Below, in pieces: positions 11,600 to 22,200 of a DNA stretch of 64,000 nt; within the stretch, counting starts at the first letter, position 1; each line of letters starts with the position of its first letter. A program made the position numbers and the translations under genes. The DNA lies in contig CATNEN010000031.1 of the NCBI GenBank assembly GCA_950097015.1, positions 620,001 to 684,000 on the forward strand, written 5' to 3'. Under the pieces are notes generated by a model. The model saw only the letters and a program-made list of their open reading frames with translations, did no database searches and was not told where the DNA came from. The DNA is from Macrostomum hystrix (taxonomy: Eukaryota > Platyhelminthes > Macrostomidae).

Positions 11600-13453
11600 G
11601 CGCATCATTGTGTCTCCGATTTCATTGGGCTATACTGGCTGTGTTACTATTGCGTCACCCCAATCTCTGCCTAAATCTGTAAATTCCCAAGTATACTGAA
11701 CACGGTGGCAAGCCTCTGCAAATAGCCTTCAAACCTCGCGGGGGTCTGATTTGTCTGCGCGGACGGCTTGTCACTCCTTCCCTTTCTTCATTCTGCGCAA
11801 TGTACATGCCTCCTTCTTAGGTGGCTGTTGCCAGACCCTCAGCTGTCCCTTCGCTTTCGCTCTCCTCTTCATTGCTCGTAGCCATGTCCCTAGGCATGTG
11901 AGTGGTAGATTACTAGGAACTAGGAACATGTTGGCCATGTCCTTAGACAGAGTTAGAGGCACGGCCGCCATGTCCCTAGTCATGGCGTTTGTAGTTATGA
12001 GACAAAAGGTATAGGCATAAAGAGTTACATATATTTACTTTTGTTTAATTGCATAATATATGAATACATTTATTGTGCCCACATAACAGGCTAAGATAGA
12101 TTATAATATACTTTACTTATCTCTTTGCTAAAGCTAAGAATTTAAAAATTATACTTGATTGATGCATTTTAACTAGGGGTCGGACAATATTGAATTTTCA
12201 AGGTTTTCGAGATTCAATATTTTTTTAGCAATACGATACAAGATTCAATTGAGATTTCGAGATTTTAGACAATGCCAATTTTGCATACATAAACTAAGTT
12301 TCATAGTACAAAGAAAAAAATTAACAAAGGTCAAAAATGTGTTCTGGAACATGGACTGGAACATTTGCCAGTTTGTTTTGTCAATAACACATGAAAAAGA
12401 TAATCAGGCAGCCAGCCAATTCAGCTATTTTGATAGCTAAGGACTTATTTATTTTTTGCTGTTCAGAAGCTTCCTTTACTTGGAGAGTTTCTATGTTTAT
12501 TTCATTTGTAGCTACATTTTCAAATAGAAATGTCTGTTATGATATACAAAACATGATGATTGATGATTAGAACAAATAAAGCACAGATTCTAATGTTTGA
12601 TTTTACCATGGCAAAAATGCTAAAGTGTATTTGAATGTACAAGAGCCATAAGTAGGAAGAATTTAGGGGAAAATGCATGTACATTATACAATACATGATG
12701 CAATGCAAATCAGCAAATTACGAGATTACATTACAGTATATTAACATCACTGTTAATATTGTCATTGACATGATCACGAATCATGACTGATCACAATGGA
12801 GTTCGACTGACTGGCAAGCAAATTTAGCGATCTGAAAAGAAGGGAAAGAAAAAGTGATTCATATTTTATAACTTTATAACCATCCATTTTCTCTTAATTT
12901 TGCTATTTTACAAGTAGCTATTTTGCTATTTGCCTCATAAGATTGAATGTAAAAATAGATGTTTTTTAATCTCAAATCTCAGCACTTTTTCAAATCGAGA
13001 TTTGATCAAGATTCATTGAGAAAATGGTCAAAATCTCAAATATTGATCGCAAGATCAAGATCTCGTCTGACCTTTAATTTCAACCATATAAATGTTATTG
13101 TCAAGGTAGTACAAATTCAAGCCCATGAGGCTCTGCGCATTGCAAAAGATTGCTTACAAATAATAAAATAGGTAGCCTTCGGAATCATGTCTCTAGAAAG
13201 ATGACCTACAAAAGAAAAATAGCTTCTATGACATAGACTTTTAGCCACAAGGTTCCCAGAACTTGTCTTAATGCAAAGAATATAGTAAGGTAGTCATTAA
13301 TTGACTTGACATCAAGACAAAAGCCAAGGGGATAGTATGGCCTTGGCTCTCAAAGGTCAAAAAGCATCCCTCAATGTTTGAGTGTATGCATATATGGTCA
13401 TTTAAAAATAGAATGTTGTTCTTTTTACAAGCCTAGTTTTCAAACATTCACAG
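11600..13453. other. AT-rich region upstream of the zinc-finger exon
   Basis: No firm gene. It must contain, or lie downstream of, the missing 5' exon of the zinc-finger gene. Two loosely inverted segments, GGGGTCGGAC near 12177 and GTCTGACCTTT near 13065, with AT-rich GAGATTT-type motifs between them, hint at a very degenerate inverted-repeat element. Confidence 0.35.
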
Positions 13454-14764
13454 GCTGAGCAACTAGAAACACAGGAGATTGAAGGCGGCCTAGGCCAAGA
13501 GGCTGTTTTAATCAGCGCGCCAGAAGAAATGAAACAGGAACCAACCGAGCCAACTGGACCAATTGTCATGTCGCTGATGGAGACTGGTTTGTCCCGAGAC
13601 CTTCTACTGTCCGCCTCTCGCATGCACGCCTGTTCAACCTGCAACCTTCGCTTCAGCACGGCCTCGGCTCTCAAATGTCACGAAAAAGTGCACATAGAAA
13701 AGGAGACCATCGTATGCGTCTTCTGCGGCCAGATTTTTAACGCCATGTCGCAGCTCAACCTGCACATGCTCAACGATCACCGCGACGTTAATTCCAATGA
13801 CGAGTTTAGCAATCAGCATCACTGCAGCGAATGCGATCGATTCTTTTCCACTGCCCGAAACCTGCGACAGCACCAGAAACTCCGACACCTCAAGGAGGGC
13901 CTCATTGAATGCGATGTAACCGGCTGCGGAAGCAGGTCAGATGTGACGCTCGGTCATTCCAAAATTGCTAGCAAAGACCATAAATGTCCGCTGCATTAAC
14001 TCCCGACTTTTTGTACTTTCCCAACCAACCGTCTTCAATTCAGGTTCAATAGCAGCTCCTTCCACCATCAATTCAGTTTCAATAGCAGCTCCTTCCACCA
14101 TCAACTGAGGTTCAACAGCAGCTCCTTCCACCATCAATTTAGGTTCAATAGCAACTCCTTCCACCTTCAATGCAGGTTAAATAGCAGCTCTTTCCTCCAT
14201 CAATTCAGGTTCAACATCAATTCCTTCCACCCCCAATTCAGGTTCAACAGCAACTCTTGCCTACGCAAGCACATCCAGCGGGTGCACCTTAAGCTACGGC
14301 CACACGCGTGCCCAGTGTGTGCGAAACGTTTCAGCGACGCGAATACCCTCTCAGGCCACATGCGGGTACACAGCGGCGAGAGGCCGCACGAGTGTCCCAT
14401 TTGTAACAAGCGATTCTCTGAGTCCACCACTTTGAAGAAGCACAAGCTCACACACACTGGCGAGAAGCCTTACCAGTGCGTTGTGTGCCAGAAGCGATTC
14501 GGTCAGATCGGCCACCTTCAGACGCATAAGAAGATTCACACGGACACCAAGGACTATCAATGCGATCAATGTGATCAGCGCTTCCGCACTGGATCAGCTA
14601 TGCGGATGCATGCTCTGCGAGCGCACTCATCCGAGCGGCCTTTCCGCTGCGACTTCTGCGACAAAGGCTTCGTGACCGCCTGCAAGCTGCGCGAGCACCG
14701 GCAGCGCCATATTGCCAGGCTAGGCGCCTCTGCAGCCGGGCCAGGCTCCAGCTCGGCCTCTTAA
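13454..14764 (+). CDS. C2H2 zinc-finger protein, nine fingers (5' end missing)
   Basis: Exons are 13454-13935 and 14251-14764. The first begins after a good acceptor (ACATTCACAG) in phase 0, so at least one upstream exon is not located. Nine C2H2 fingers can be counted: three spaced fingers in the first exon, a fourth split by the intron (CDVTGC...KHIQRVH), then five in the second exon. Fingers 5-7 are joined by Krueppel-type linkers (SGERPHE, TGEKPYQ) and finger 9 follows SSERPFR. The N-terminal part holds an acidic stretch and the C-terminus a short Ala/Gly/Ser tail. The product is presumably a nuclear sequence-specific DNA-binding protein. The family member and its targets cannot be named. 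The 315-bp intron is largely a minisatellite. Confidence 0.85.
14040..14250 (+). repeat. 33-bp minisatellite ending at the splice acceptor
   Basis: About six and a half diverged copies of a 33-bp unit with the core CAATTCAGGTTCAATAGCAG and CTCCTTCCACCAT. It fills the 3' two-thirds of the zinc-finger intron. The used acceptor TTCAACAG at 14243-14250 is itself the homologous position of the last copy. Confidence 0.85.
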
Positions 14765-15668
14765 ACTAATTAGATTCCCAGAAGGCCTCTGCTTTTTATA
14801 AAATACGCTTTGGGTTCACTATTTCCTTGTTTCCTGATACTGTTTAGCCTATTTTATATCACAATACTTTTTTCGGATCGTGTTGATTATCTGGTATATG
14901 CTCACTATTTATGTTTTTGAGACATTCAGTAGCGCAAATTTATTCTTGCGTTTGCGTAATCGCATGCCTCGGACTGTACTAACATCTTCCTCTGTTTACT
15001 TGCTTTCTTCGATGTTTAAGTCGGTACCAACTCACTCCCTGTCGTGACTGACCCATCGCTTAGACTCCCTTCTAAAGTGTGCTTGCTTTCTGTCTAAAGT
15101 TTAATATGCCAATACATTAGGCACTCTTTGAGCACAACTGTGATCTGGTGCTTACAATAATAAGTTGTGAGTGTATCTCAGTTACTAATGTCTATTGCTA
15201 ACAGTGTGTAATTGAAAAGTACCCAATCTAACACCCCTCAGCTTGTTATTATATCGCACGCCATTCCATTTCGGGATAGTTGTTGCAATGCGTCTCTTGA
15301 ACGCGTGTAGCTGTATATCGTACTGCTCAGAACTCAGTTTTATAGACCCTGAAATACTTGCTAATATTTATTTAGCGGTGTCACTAAAAATTCCTAAATT
15401 ATCATGTTTCACTTTGCCTAGTTCTTACTCTGCACTGCTGCACTCAATTAGCGGTTTTAAATCGGTTTCTTCCTGTCCAATAAGAGAGCACTTTCCCACA
15501 TGCTTAATTAGCTGCGACTATCGTTCTTGAGACCGTCTGCAGTTGCATAACCCCTATTTATTTAACAAATAATTGTCGTCTTTGTTCTTTATTTTCTCAC
15601 ATGCAGGATGTCTAAATAGGCTCTTACGAGCGTAAAGCTCTAAAAGTCGCAACTTATATATAATTTTT
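14765..15668. other. zinc-finger 3' flank
   Basis: No gene is supported. It probably holds the zinc-finger 3' UTR; no unambiguous AATAAA was picked. The open frame at 15243-15530 shows no family similarity and ordinary AT-rich composition. Confidence 0.4.
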
Positions 15669-16341
15669 GGCAGAGCCTTTTCCCACGGTCCCGTGCCGAT
15701 AATTTCAATTTTATCCACACGGATCCGTGCCGATAATTTTCTGCTTATCCACACGGCAGCTTGTATGAATAGGTCTACAACTCTTTATAAATGCCGTGCC
15801 GTTAATTTCAATTTTATCCACACGCTTTGTTTTTTGAAACAAAGCCCTTTCGGGTTTGAACGTTTTGTTGAACCCTCGAGCCAATAGATCGACAAAGTTG
15901 CCAGTGTGTTACGACTGTGTTCTACATTTCGACCTACACATTCATTAACCAACATTAATGTCATCCTTTTTAATTATTGTACTAACAACTTACTAAATCT
16001 TTTGTCATTGTTACGTGTTTTCATTCGAATTGTATTGACTTAAAAAGTAAGAAGTCTATCAAAGAAAATCATACGAGTCAACCAGCAGAATTCTAGTCAG
16101 CACCAAACTCGTCACACATATTATCACAAATCACTGTTATTATTTTACACTATGCATTAATAGTGTACACTATATACTATACTCTGAAGCAAAGGCCTTA
16201 TGCTCAGAGAAGAATAGGTAGGGACTTAAGAGTAGACCTATTCATACAAGCTGCCGTGTGGATAAGCAGAAAATTATCGGCACGGATCCGTGTGGATAAA
16301 ATTAAAATTATCGGCACGGGACCGTGGGAATAAGCACTTCC
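15669..16341. mobile_element. non-autonomous TIR transposon, 9-bp TSD (MULE-like)
   Basis: The 673-bp element has inverted termini of about 100 bp (15669-15775 against 16236-16341). The arms share CCCACGGTCCCGTGCCG, ATCCACACGGATCCGTGCCG and GCAGCTTGTATGAATAGG. A 9-bp duplication ATAATTTTT flanks it (15660-15668 and 16342-16350). A further GTGCCGTTAATTT and TATCCACACG subterminal copy lies inside the left arm at about 15790-15825. There is no transposase. Nine-base duplications and long TIRs fit Mutator-like elements. Its right end is 160 bp from the RPS27 start codon. Confidence 0.75.
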
Positions 16342-16449
16342 ATAATTTTTTATTACTTGCCGTATTGAAGTTGTACAGTTTTATAAAGACTTATTAAGTA
16401 CTTTTGTAAAACCGAGTGCCCCGTTTTAAGTTTCAAGTGAGCCTGAATG

Positions 16450-16481
16450 TTATATACTTAGCCCTCTCTGTACGGCTTTTC
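16450..16481 (+). promoter_or_regulatory. RPS27 core promoter with TOP-like start
   Basis: TATATACTT (16451-16459) lies about 25 nt upstream of a pyrimidine run CTTTTC (16476-16481). Ribosomal-protein mRNAs in animals characteristically start with a C plus oligopyrimidine tract for mTOR-dependent translation. The implied leader is about 25 nt. The start site is an inference. Confidence 0.55.
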
Positions 16482-16500
16482 AGCTCGCAGCTCAGTTAAG

Positions 16501-17960
16501 ATGCCGCTCGCCAAGGACCTCCTCCACCCGTCGCTTACCCAGGAGAAGCGCAAGCACAAGAAGAAGCGTTTAGTTCAGTCGCCCAACTCCTGCTTCATGG
16601 ACGTCAAGTGTCCAGGTGGGTTTAGCTTCGCAATTCAATGGGATAATTTCTCTAGATAGCTTCTGCTGCAGTGGCCATGCACTAGAACTTTTCATTCACC
16701 TGCATTCTCTGATTGAGTTGATAATTCACCTGCATTCTCTGATTGAGTTGGCCATTCACCTGCATTCTCTGATTGAGTTGGCCATTCACCTGCATTCTCT
16801 GATTGAGTTGGCCATTCACCTGCATTCTCTGATTGAGTTGGTCATTCACCTACATTCTCTGATTCAGTTGGCCATTCACCTGCATTCTCTGATTGAGTTG
16901 GTCATTCACCTACATTCTCTGATTCAGTTGGCCCTTCACCTGCATTCTCTGATTGAGTTCGCCATTCACCTACATTCTCTGATTGAGTTGGCCATTCACC
17001 TGCATTCTCTGATTGAGTTGGTCATTCACCTGCATTCTCTGATTGAGTTGGTCATTCACCTGCATTCTCTGATTGAGTTGGCCATTCACCTACATTCTCT
17101 GATTGAGTTGGCCCTTCACCTGCATTCTCTGATTGAGTTGGCCCTTCACCTACATTCTCTGATTGAGTTGGCCCTTCACCTACATTCTCTGATTGAGTTG
17201 GCCCTTCACCTGCATTCTCTGATTGAGTTGGCCATTCACCTGCATTCTCTGATTGAGTTGAAAATTCACCTGCATTCTCTGATTGAGTTGGTCATTCACC
17301 TGCATTCTCTGATTGAGTTGGCCATTCACCTACATTCTCTGATTGAGTTGGTCATTCACCTGCATTCTCTGATTGAGTTGGCCATTCACCTGCATTCTCT
17401 GATTGAGTTGGTCATTCACCTGCATTCTCTGATTGAGTTGGTCATTCACCTGCATTCTCTGATTGAGTTGGCCATTCACCTACATTCTCTGATTCAGTTG
17501 GCCATTCACCTGCATTCTCTGATTGAGTTGGCCATTCACCTGCATTCTCTGATTGAGTTGGCCATTCACCTACATTCTCTGATTGAGTTGGCCATTCACC
17601 TACATTCTCTGATTGAGTTGGCCATTCACCTACATTCTCTGATTGAGTTGGCCATTCACCTACATTCTCTGATTGAGTTGGCCCTTCACCTAATTTTTTT
17701 GAGTCGGCAATGGACATTTCACCTAGACTATAATTGGGCATCTAATTAACTAAATCATTTGGTTAGGCATCTATTTAACTAGATTCTGGGGCTAATCATT
17801 GAATCCGTGTTTGACCGCAGGCTGCTTGAAAATCACGACGGTGTTCTCGCACGCTCAAACAGTGGTTGTCTGCGCCGGCTGCAGCACCGTGCTCTGCCAG
17901 CCGACCGGAGGCAAAGCCCGTCTAACGGAGGGTTGTTCCTTCCGCAATAAGACCTATTAA
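16501..17960 (+). CDS. RPS27: 40S ribosomal protein S27 (eS27)
   Basis: Exons 16501-16615 and 17821-17960 join in phase 1 to give 84 aa, the usual eukaryotic length. The start [20 protein letters not shown] and the C-terminal [16 protein letters not shown] block are nearly invariant in eS27. The C4 zinc ribbon is intact: VKCPGC across the intron, then CAGCSTVLC. The protein belongs to the small ribosomal subunit. The intron interrupts the first CxxC pair and is mostly a 30-bp minisatellite. The only unusual point is the final residues RNKTY in place of the common RRKQH. Confidence 0.97.
16690..17695 (+). repeat. 30-bp minisatellite in RPS27 intron
   Basis: About 34 uninterrupted copies of a 30-bp unit, TTCACCTGCATTCTCTGATT plus GAGTTGGCCA, with point variants (GCC/GTC/CCC, TGC/TAC). 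It starts about 75 bp after the donor and stops about 125 bp before the acceptor. Because the unit is ten codons without a stop, it opens a 377-aa frame ([10 protein letters not shown] repeated) that is not a gene. Confidence 0.97.
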
Positions 17961-19229
17961 GATTGACAGACAAGTTAGGCGGACTCGAATGGAGTCTCTC
18001 TTGAGCGCATTGACTGATGTTAATTGGCAGCGGTTGTTTGCTGACAGAATGGAATGTTGTTAGTAAAGTGATTAACAAAAATATACGCGCCTTCCAGCGC
18101 AGAAATGCTACCATCAATCTGGATCAAAACATTTGCGACCGTCTCTCTGTTGGTTTTTCTTATTTGTCTTTATCTGCATTGAATGATCATTGCTTGTCAT
18201 CATTCAGTGCAGATAAAGACATTGTAAATCTTATTTTGCCTGATATTTGCTTGTTTGCTTTGAAGTCTTCAGTTTGTTCTTGAGGCGAACTTTATGTCGA
18301 GCCTAATTAACATTTGCACAGAGTAATAGTGAACTACGTACTTTACTAGGCAATAAAGAGGTTAACAGCTTATCATATCAAGTATTTCTATATAAGAATT
18401 ATCATTGCTACTTAAAGTACTCAGTCGCACATCATTCCGATCTTGCAGGCTTCTATATAATCAGGTTGGCAGTCCAGGGCGCATTCGCTGTGATCGGAGG
18501 CTCATTAGCACGCTTTATTCATTAAATTTATTTACTTTGCTCGTGACTGTATAGAACGAATCTGAATTTGATTGATTATCCGGTAGGAGTGTCCTAGGAT
18601 CGAGTCATCAGATGTCATTTTGCTGAAGTTTCAGACGAGTATACACTCGTATTGCTTCTATTCATATACGCTCGTATTTCTAAGCTATCGCGCAATTAGC
18701 CCCATGGATGGTGCAAAATTCTACTGATCAATTTGGTGCTTTTCAAGTGTGAGACTTAAATTTTAAATTTTAATTCAAACGCACGGAGCCTTCTGGTTTA
18801 CAGCTCGCAACTCGCTACAGTGATGCTTAATTCGCGAGTTTTTATATATATCATACGGTTTGATTATTAAACTGTAAGTGCGTTATTATGTACCGCTGTA
18901 CAGTTTCCACATGCACAGAGCGTCTCATTAGTTTAAGAGTTTAGCCGTCTTAAGGCTAATGCTTGCATGTACAAATATTTATATATTTGAGGAAGTAATA
19001 AGGTATTTAATTGTGCTCAGCTATAAGCTCAGGGAGGTTATTTGATTGAGAAAATTGCAAATATATAAAAGTAGCGCACACAGTGGCGTCAAGCAGTTTG
19101 CACAAAACTTAATAATAAACCCTGACTATAGCAGACATAACTTAAATGGGATAAACAGCGAACCCTCCATAGCGGAGGATCAGCTTCCTCCATAGCAGTG
19201 TATCGGGCGATTTCTCGCCACTCGCAACC
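17961..19229. other. convergent RPS27-Wnt interval
   Basis: The 3' ends of RPS27 (plus) and Wnt (minus) face each other. Apart from a candidate polyadenylation signal at 18352 nothing structured was recognised. Short AT-rich open frames lack similarity. Confidence 0.45.
18352..18357 (+). terminator. candidate polyadenylation signal
   Basis: AATAAA about 390 nt after the RPS27 stop codon. This would be a long 3' UTR for a ribosomal-protein gene, so a nearer variant signal may be the real one. Confidence 0.35.
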
Positions 19230-22200
19230 TTAAAGACACTTGTGCACGATCGTCTCAGTCTGGCAGGTCTGGCAGCGGACTTCGCAGCACCAGTGAAATT
19301 TGCAGTGGCACTTGTGCTGCAGAACCACCTTCTCCGAGATATGGCCCCGGCTGCAGCACATGCTGCCGCAGGACTGACTACCGGAGCTCTCCAGGCGGCA
19401 CTCGCGCCCTTCGGTACCTAAGGACCCACGGCGAACCTGCGGTGTTCGGCGGTTGTCGAAGCTGGGAATTCTACTGTACGACTGTTTGTAATTCGAGAAT
19501 TATCTTTGCTTCTCACAGCTGTCAACGACCACGGGCCAGAAAGGCACTCACATTGCGGCTGCAATAAGACGGGCTGCTCTGCCAGAACACGAGGTCCGTT
19601 GGTCGCACGGGTCGGTGGTCCCGCCTGTGCAGCAGCCGTCCAGCCCGCCAGCGTCGCGCAGCTTTCACGGCCGAATCGTAACGCCGGCGTAGACTGTCAG
19701 CAACTTCTAGCATGCTGGGCACGACACGCCAGCAGGAGCGTAGAGAGCAGGATCCACTGATGCCATGGCAGCGACACACCGTTTTCACGCCAGAATGGAT
19801 CGCCTATATCCAATTAGATTTCCCATCCGATTTTATTCAGGGCGCATTAAAGTTTAGCTTTGGATCAGCATTTATTGGCCTCATGCCCTGGCTTAAATTA
19901 AGTATCAAAGCATGGCTCGAGTGTCGCAGTGGTAATGCGTCTACTCCCGCACCAAAGGCCTAAGTTCGAATCGGCGGCTTTGCCACTTTGGGGCACATCC
20001 ACGTAGAGAGGGCCTGGGGGCTTGTGTTGTTACGCCCATGAGTCCCAAACCCCAGGGCACAGTGCGTACACCGCTTTACAATTAAAAGATTGTGGCAGAT
20101 GCAAACACCTGTGTAAACGTGAGATTTTGTGTGCTCAGGGGTCAGCGAAAAAAGCAGAATTGACTCAACGCTGGCTGCGGATCGAATGTTGCCAAATATC
20201 CGTCAGCGACCACAGCCGTCTGCAACTACTCGCATCGTTTCTAGATTGTAAACGTCAATATGCAAAGCTATGTTCGATTGCATGTCTTAATGCGCTTTTA
20301 AATGTAGCTAAACCAGCAAGCCAAATGTAAGCCAGTTCCACCTACCAGTCTGCCAGCGCCATTGTTGTGCAATAGGCTGAGCATTCGGAGCTTCTTCCTG
20401 CGGCGACGTTTCCTCTCTCGGCGCGTCACGTTGGCCTCGCGGAGGCGCACCGACGTGCCCAGCGCCGTGGCATCCATGAATTGTGCAGCCAGGCGGTCTC
20501 CGTCCAGTACATTGTCACTGCATCCAGACCAGTGGTACACCTTGTCCGGCGCCTCCTCCGTTGGGGGCAGTAGGTGCGGATCGCTTGGCCGCGGCGGCTC
20601 AGCTATGTTCCTGGCGCAGCTGCACGCAGTCATGTTGCCTAATGTTATTTAGAGTTCCATGTTAAGATTTCTGCTTCCATTTTTCTTGTATTATTCACAT
20701 TAACACTGACACTAGCGCCAATGCCAAGTCATGAAAGTGAGTTATATAAGGCACAGACTGACTCACCCAGACTGCAGGCCTTAGCAATGGAATGCATGAC
20801 CCCAGCAGAAGTGATGGCCTGCACAAAGGCGGTCTCCCTTGTGGATCGGCGCAGACCGTAGCGAATGGTGTCGCCTCTCTGTGTACAGTTCCAGCGGGCA
20901 TCGCTGAACTTCTCGGCGCATAGTAGCAGCGATTCGTGAACGGCCAGGCGAATGTGCGGCATCAGGCCTAGTTGCTTGCGGCAGAAGCTCCGCTGCAGCG
21001 GGTGCAGGTCACGGCAGGCGGCCTCCTGCGACTGCGAATCCGCGAGGTCTGCCGTGTCCCCAAGAAACTGAGTTGAAAAGCTGGAGAATAGCGAGGGTGG
21101 ATGGTTTAACTATGGGCACTGGGTGCTAGTGTTGGTAGGCACTGGGTGCTAGTGTTGGTAGGCACTGGGTGCTAGTGTTGGTGGGCACTGGGTGCTAGTG
21201 TTGGTGGGCACTGGGTGCTAGTGTTGGTGGGCACTGGGTGCTAGTGTTGGTCGGCACTGGGTGCTAGTGTTGGTGGGCACTGGGTGCTAGTGTTGGTCGG
21301 CACTGGGTGCTAGTGTTGGTAGGCACTGGGTGCTAGTGTTGGTAGGCACTGGGTGCTAGTGTTGGTAGGCACTGGGTGCTAGTGTTGGTAGGCACTGGGT
21401 GCTACAGTGTTGGTAGGCACTGGGTGCTAGTGTTGGTAGGCACTGGGTGCTAGTGTTGGTAGGCTCTGGGTGCTAGTGTTGGTAGGCACTGGGTGCTAGT
21501 GTTGGTGGGCACTGGGTGCTAGTGTTGGTGGGCACTGGGTGCTAGTGTTGGTGGGCACTGGGTGCTAGTGTTGGTGGGCACTGGGTGCTAGTGTTGGTGG
21601 GCACTGGGTGCTAGTGTTGGTCGGCACTGGGTGCTAGTGTTGGTGGGCACTGGGTGCTAGTGTTGGTCGGCACTGGGTGCTAGTGTTGGTAGGCACTGGG
21701 TGCTAGTGTTGGTGGGCACTGGGTGCTAGTGTTGGTGGGCACTGGGTGCTAGTGTTGGTGGGCACTGGGTGCTAGTGTTGGTGGGCACTGGGTGCTAGTG
21801 TTGGTGGGCACTGGGTGCTAGTGTTGGTCGGCACTGGATGCTAGTTGCAACTGCAAGTCGACAGTAAAGAATTAGTGATATTTAGGTAGCTTCATTTGGC
21901 ATATTGCTGATACCAAAAGCTATTTTATCATTCAAACTTAAATTTAAAATTCAAATTTTGCATTCATTCAAATTTCGTTGAGCATTACACCCAGGCATAA
22001 AAATAATGAGCGTAAAAACATAAAAAAGACCAGAGGCTTTAACTGCTCATTTCTTTGTTTCTGTGACCGCACAGGCAGACTCGAAGATGTCCGCTAGTTT
22101 TGTCGAAGCGAAATGGCGCCATCGGAGTGCGAACAGCGACCCGCTTGGCGAAGGCCACAAAGCCTACGGGGTGGTCCTGACCGCCCAGGAACTGGGAATA

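Noticed and set aside
13937-14170. Minus-strand frame with MVEGAAIEPEL repeats
   Set aside because: Produced by the 33-bp intronic minisatellite.
16690-17695. CRISPR-like array
   Set aside because: Units are directly contiguous and fully repetitive with no unique spacers, and the context is a eukaryotic intron. The same applies to the 23-bp, 42-bp and 14-bp arrays.
16616-17749. 377-codon open frame [10 protein letters not shown] repeated
   Set aside because: It lies inside the RPS27 intron and is open only because the 30-bp repeat unit is ten codons without a stop.
20362-20652. 96-codon plus-strand frame
   Set aside because: Antisense shadow of Wnt exon 4.
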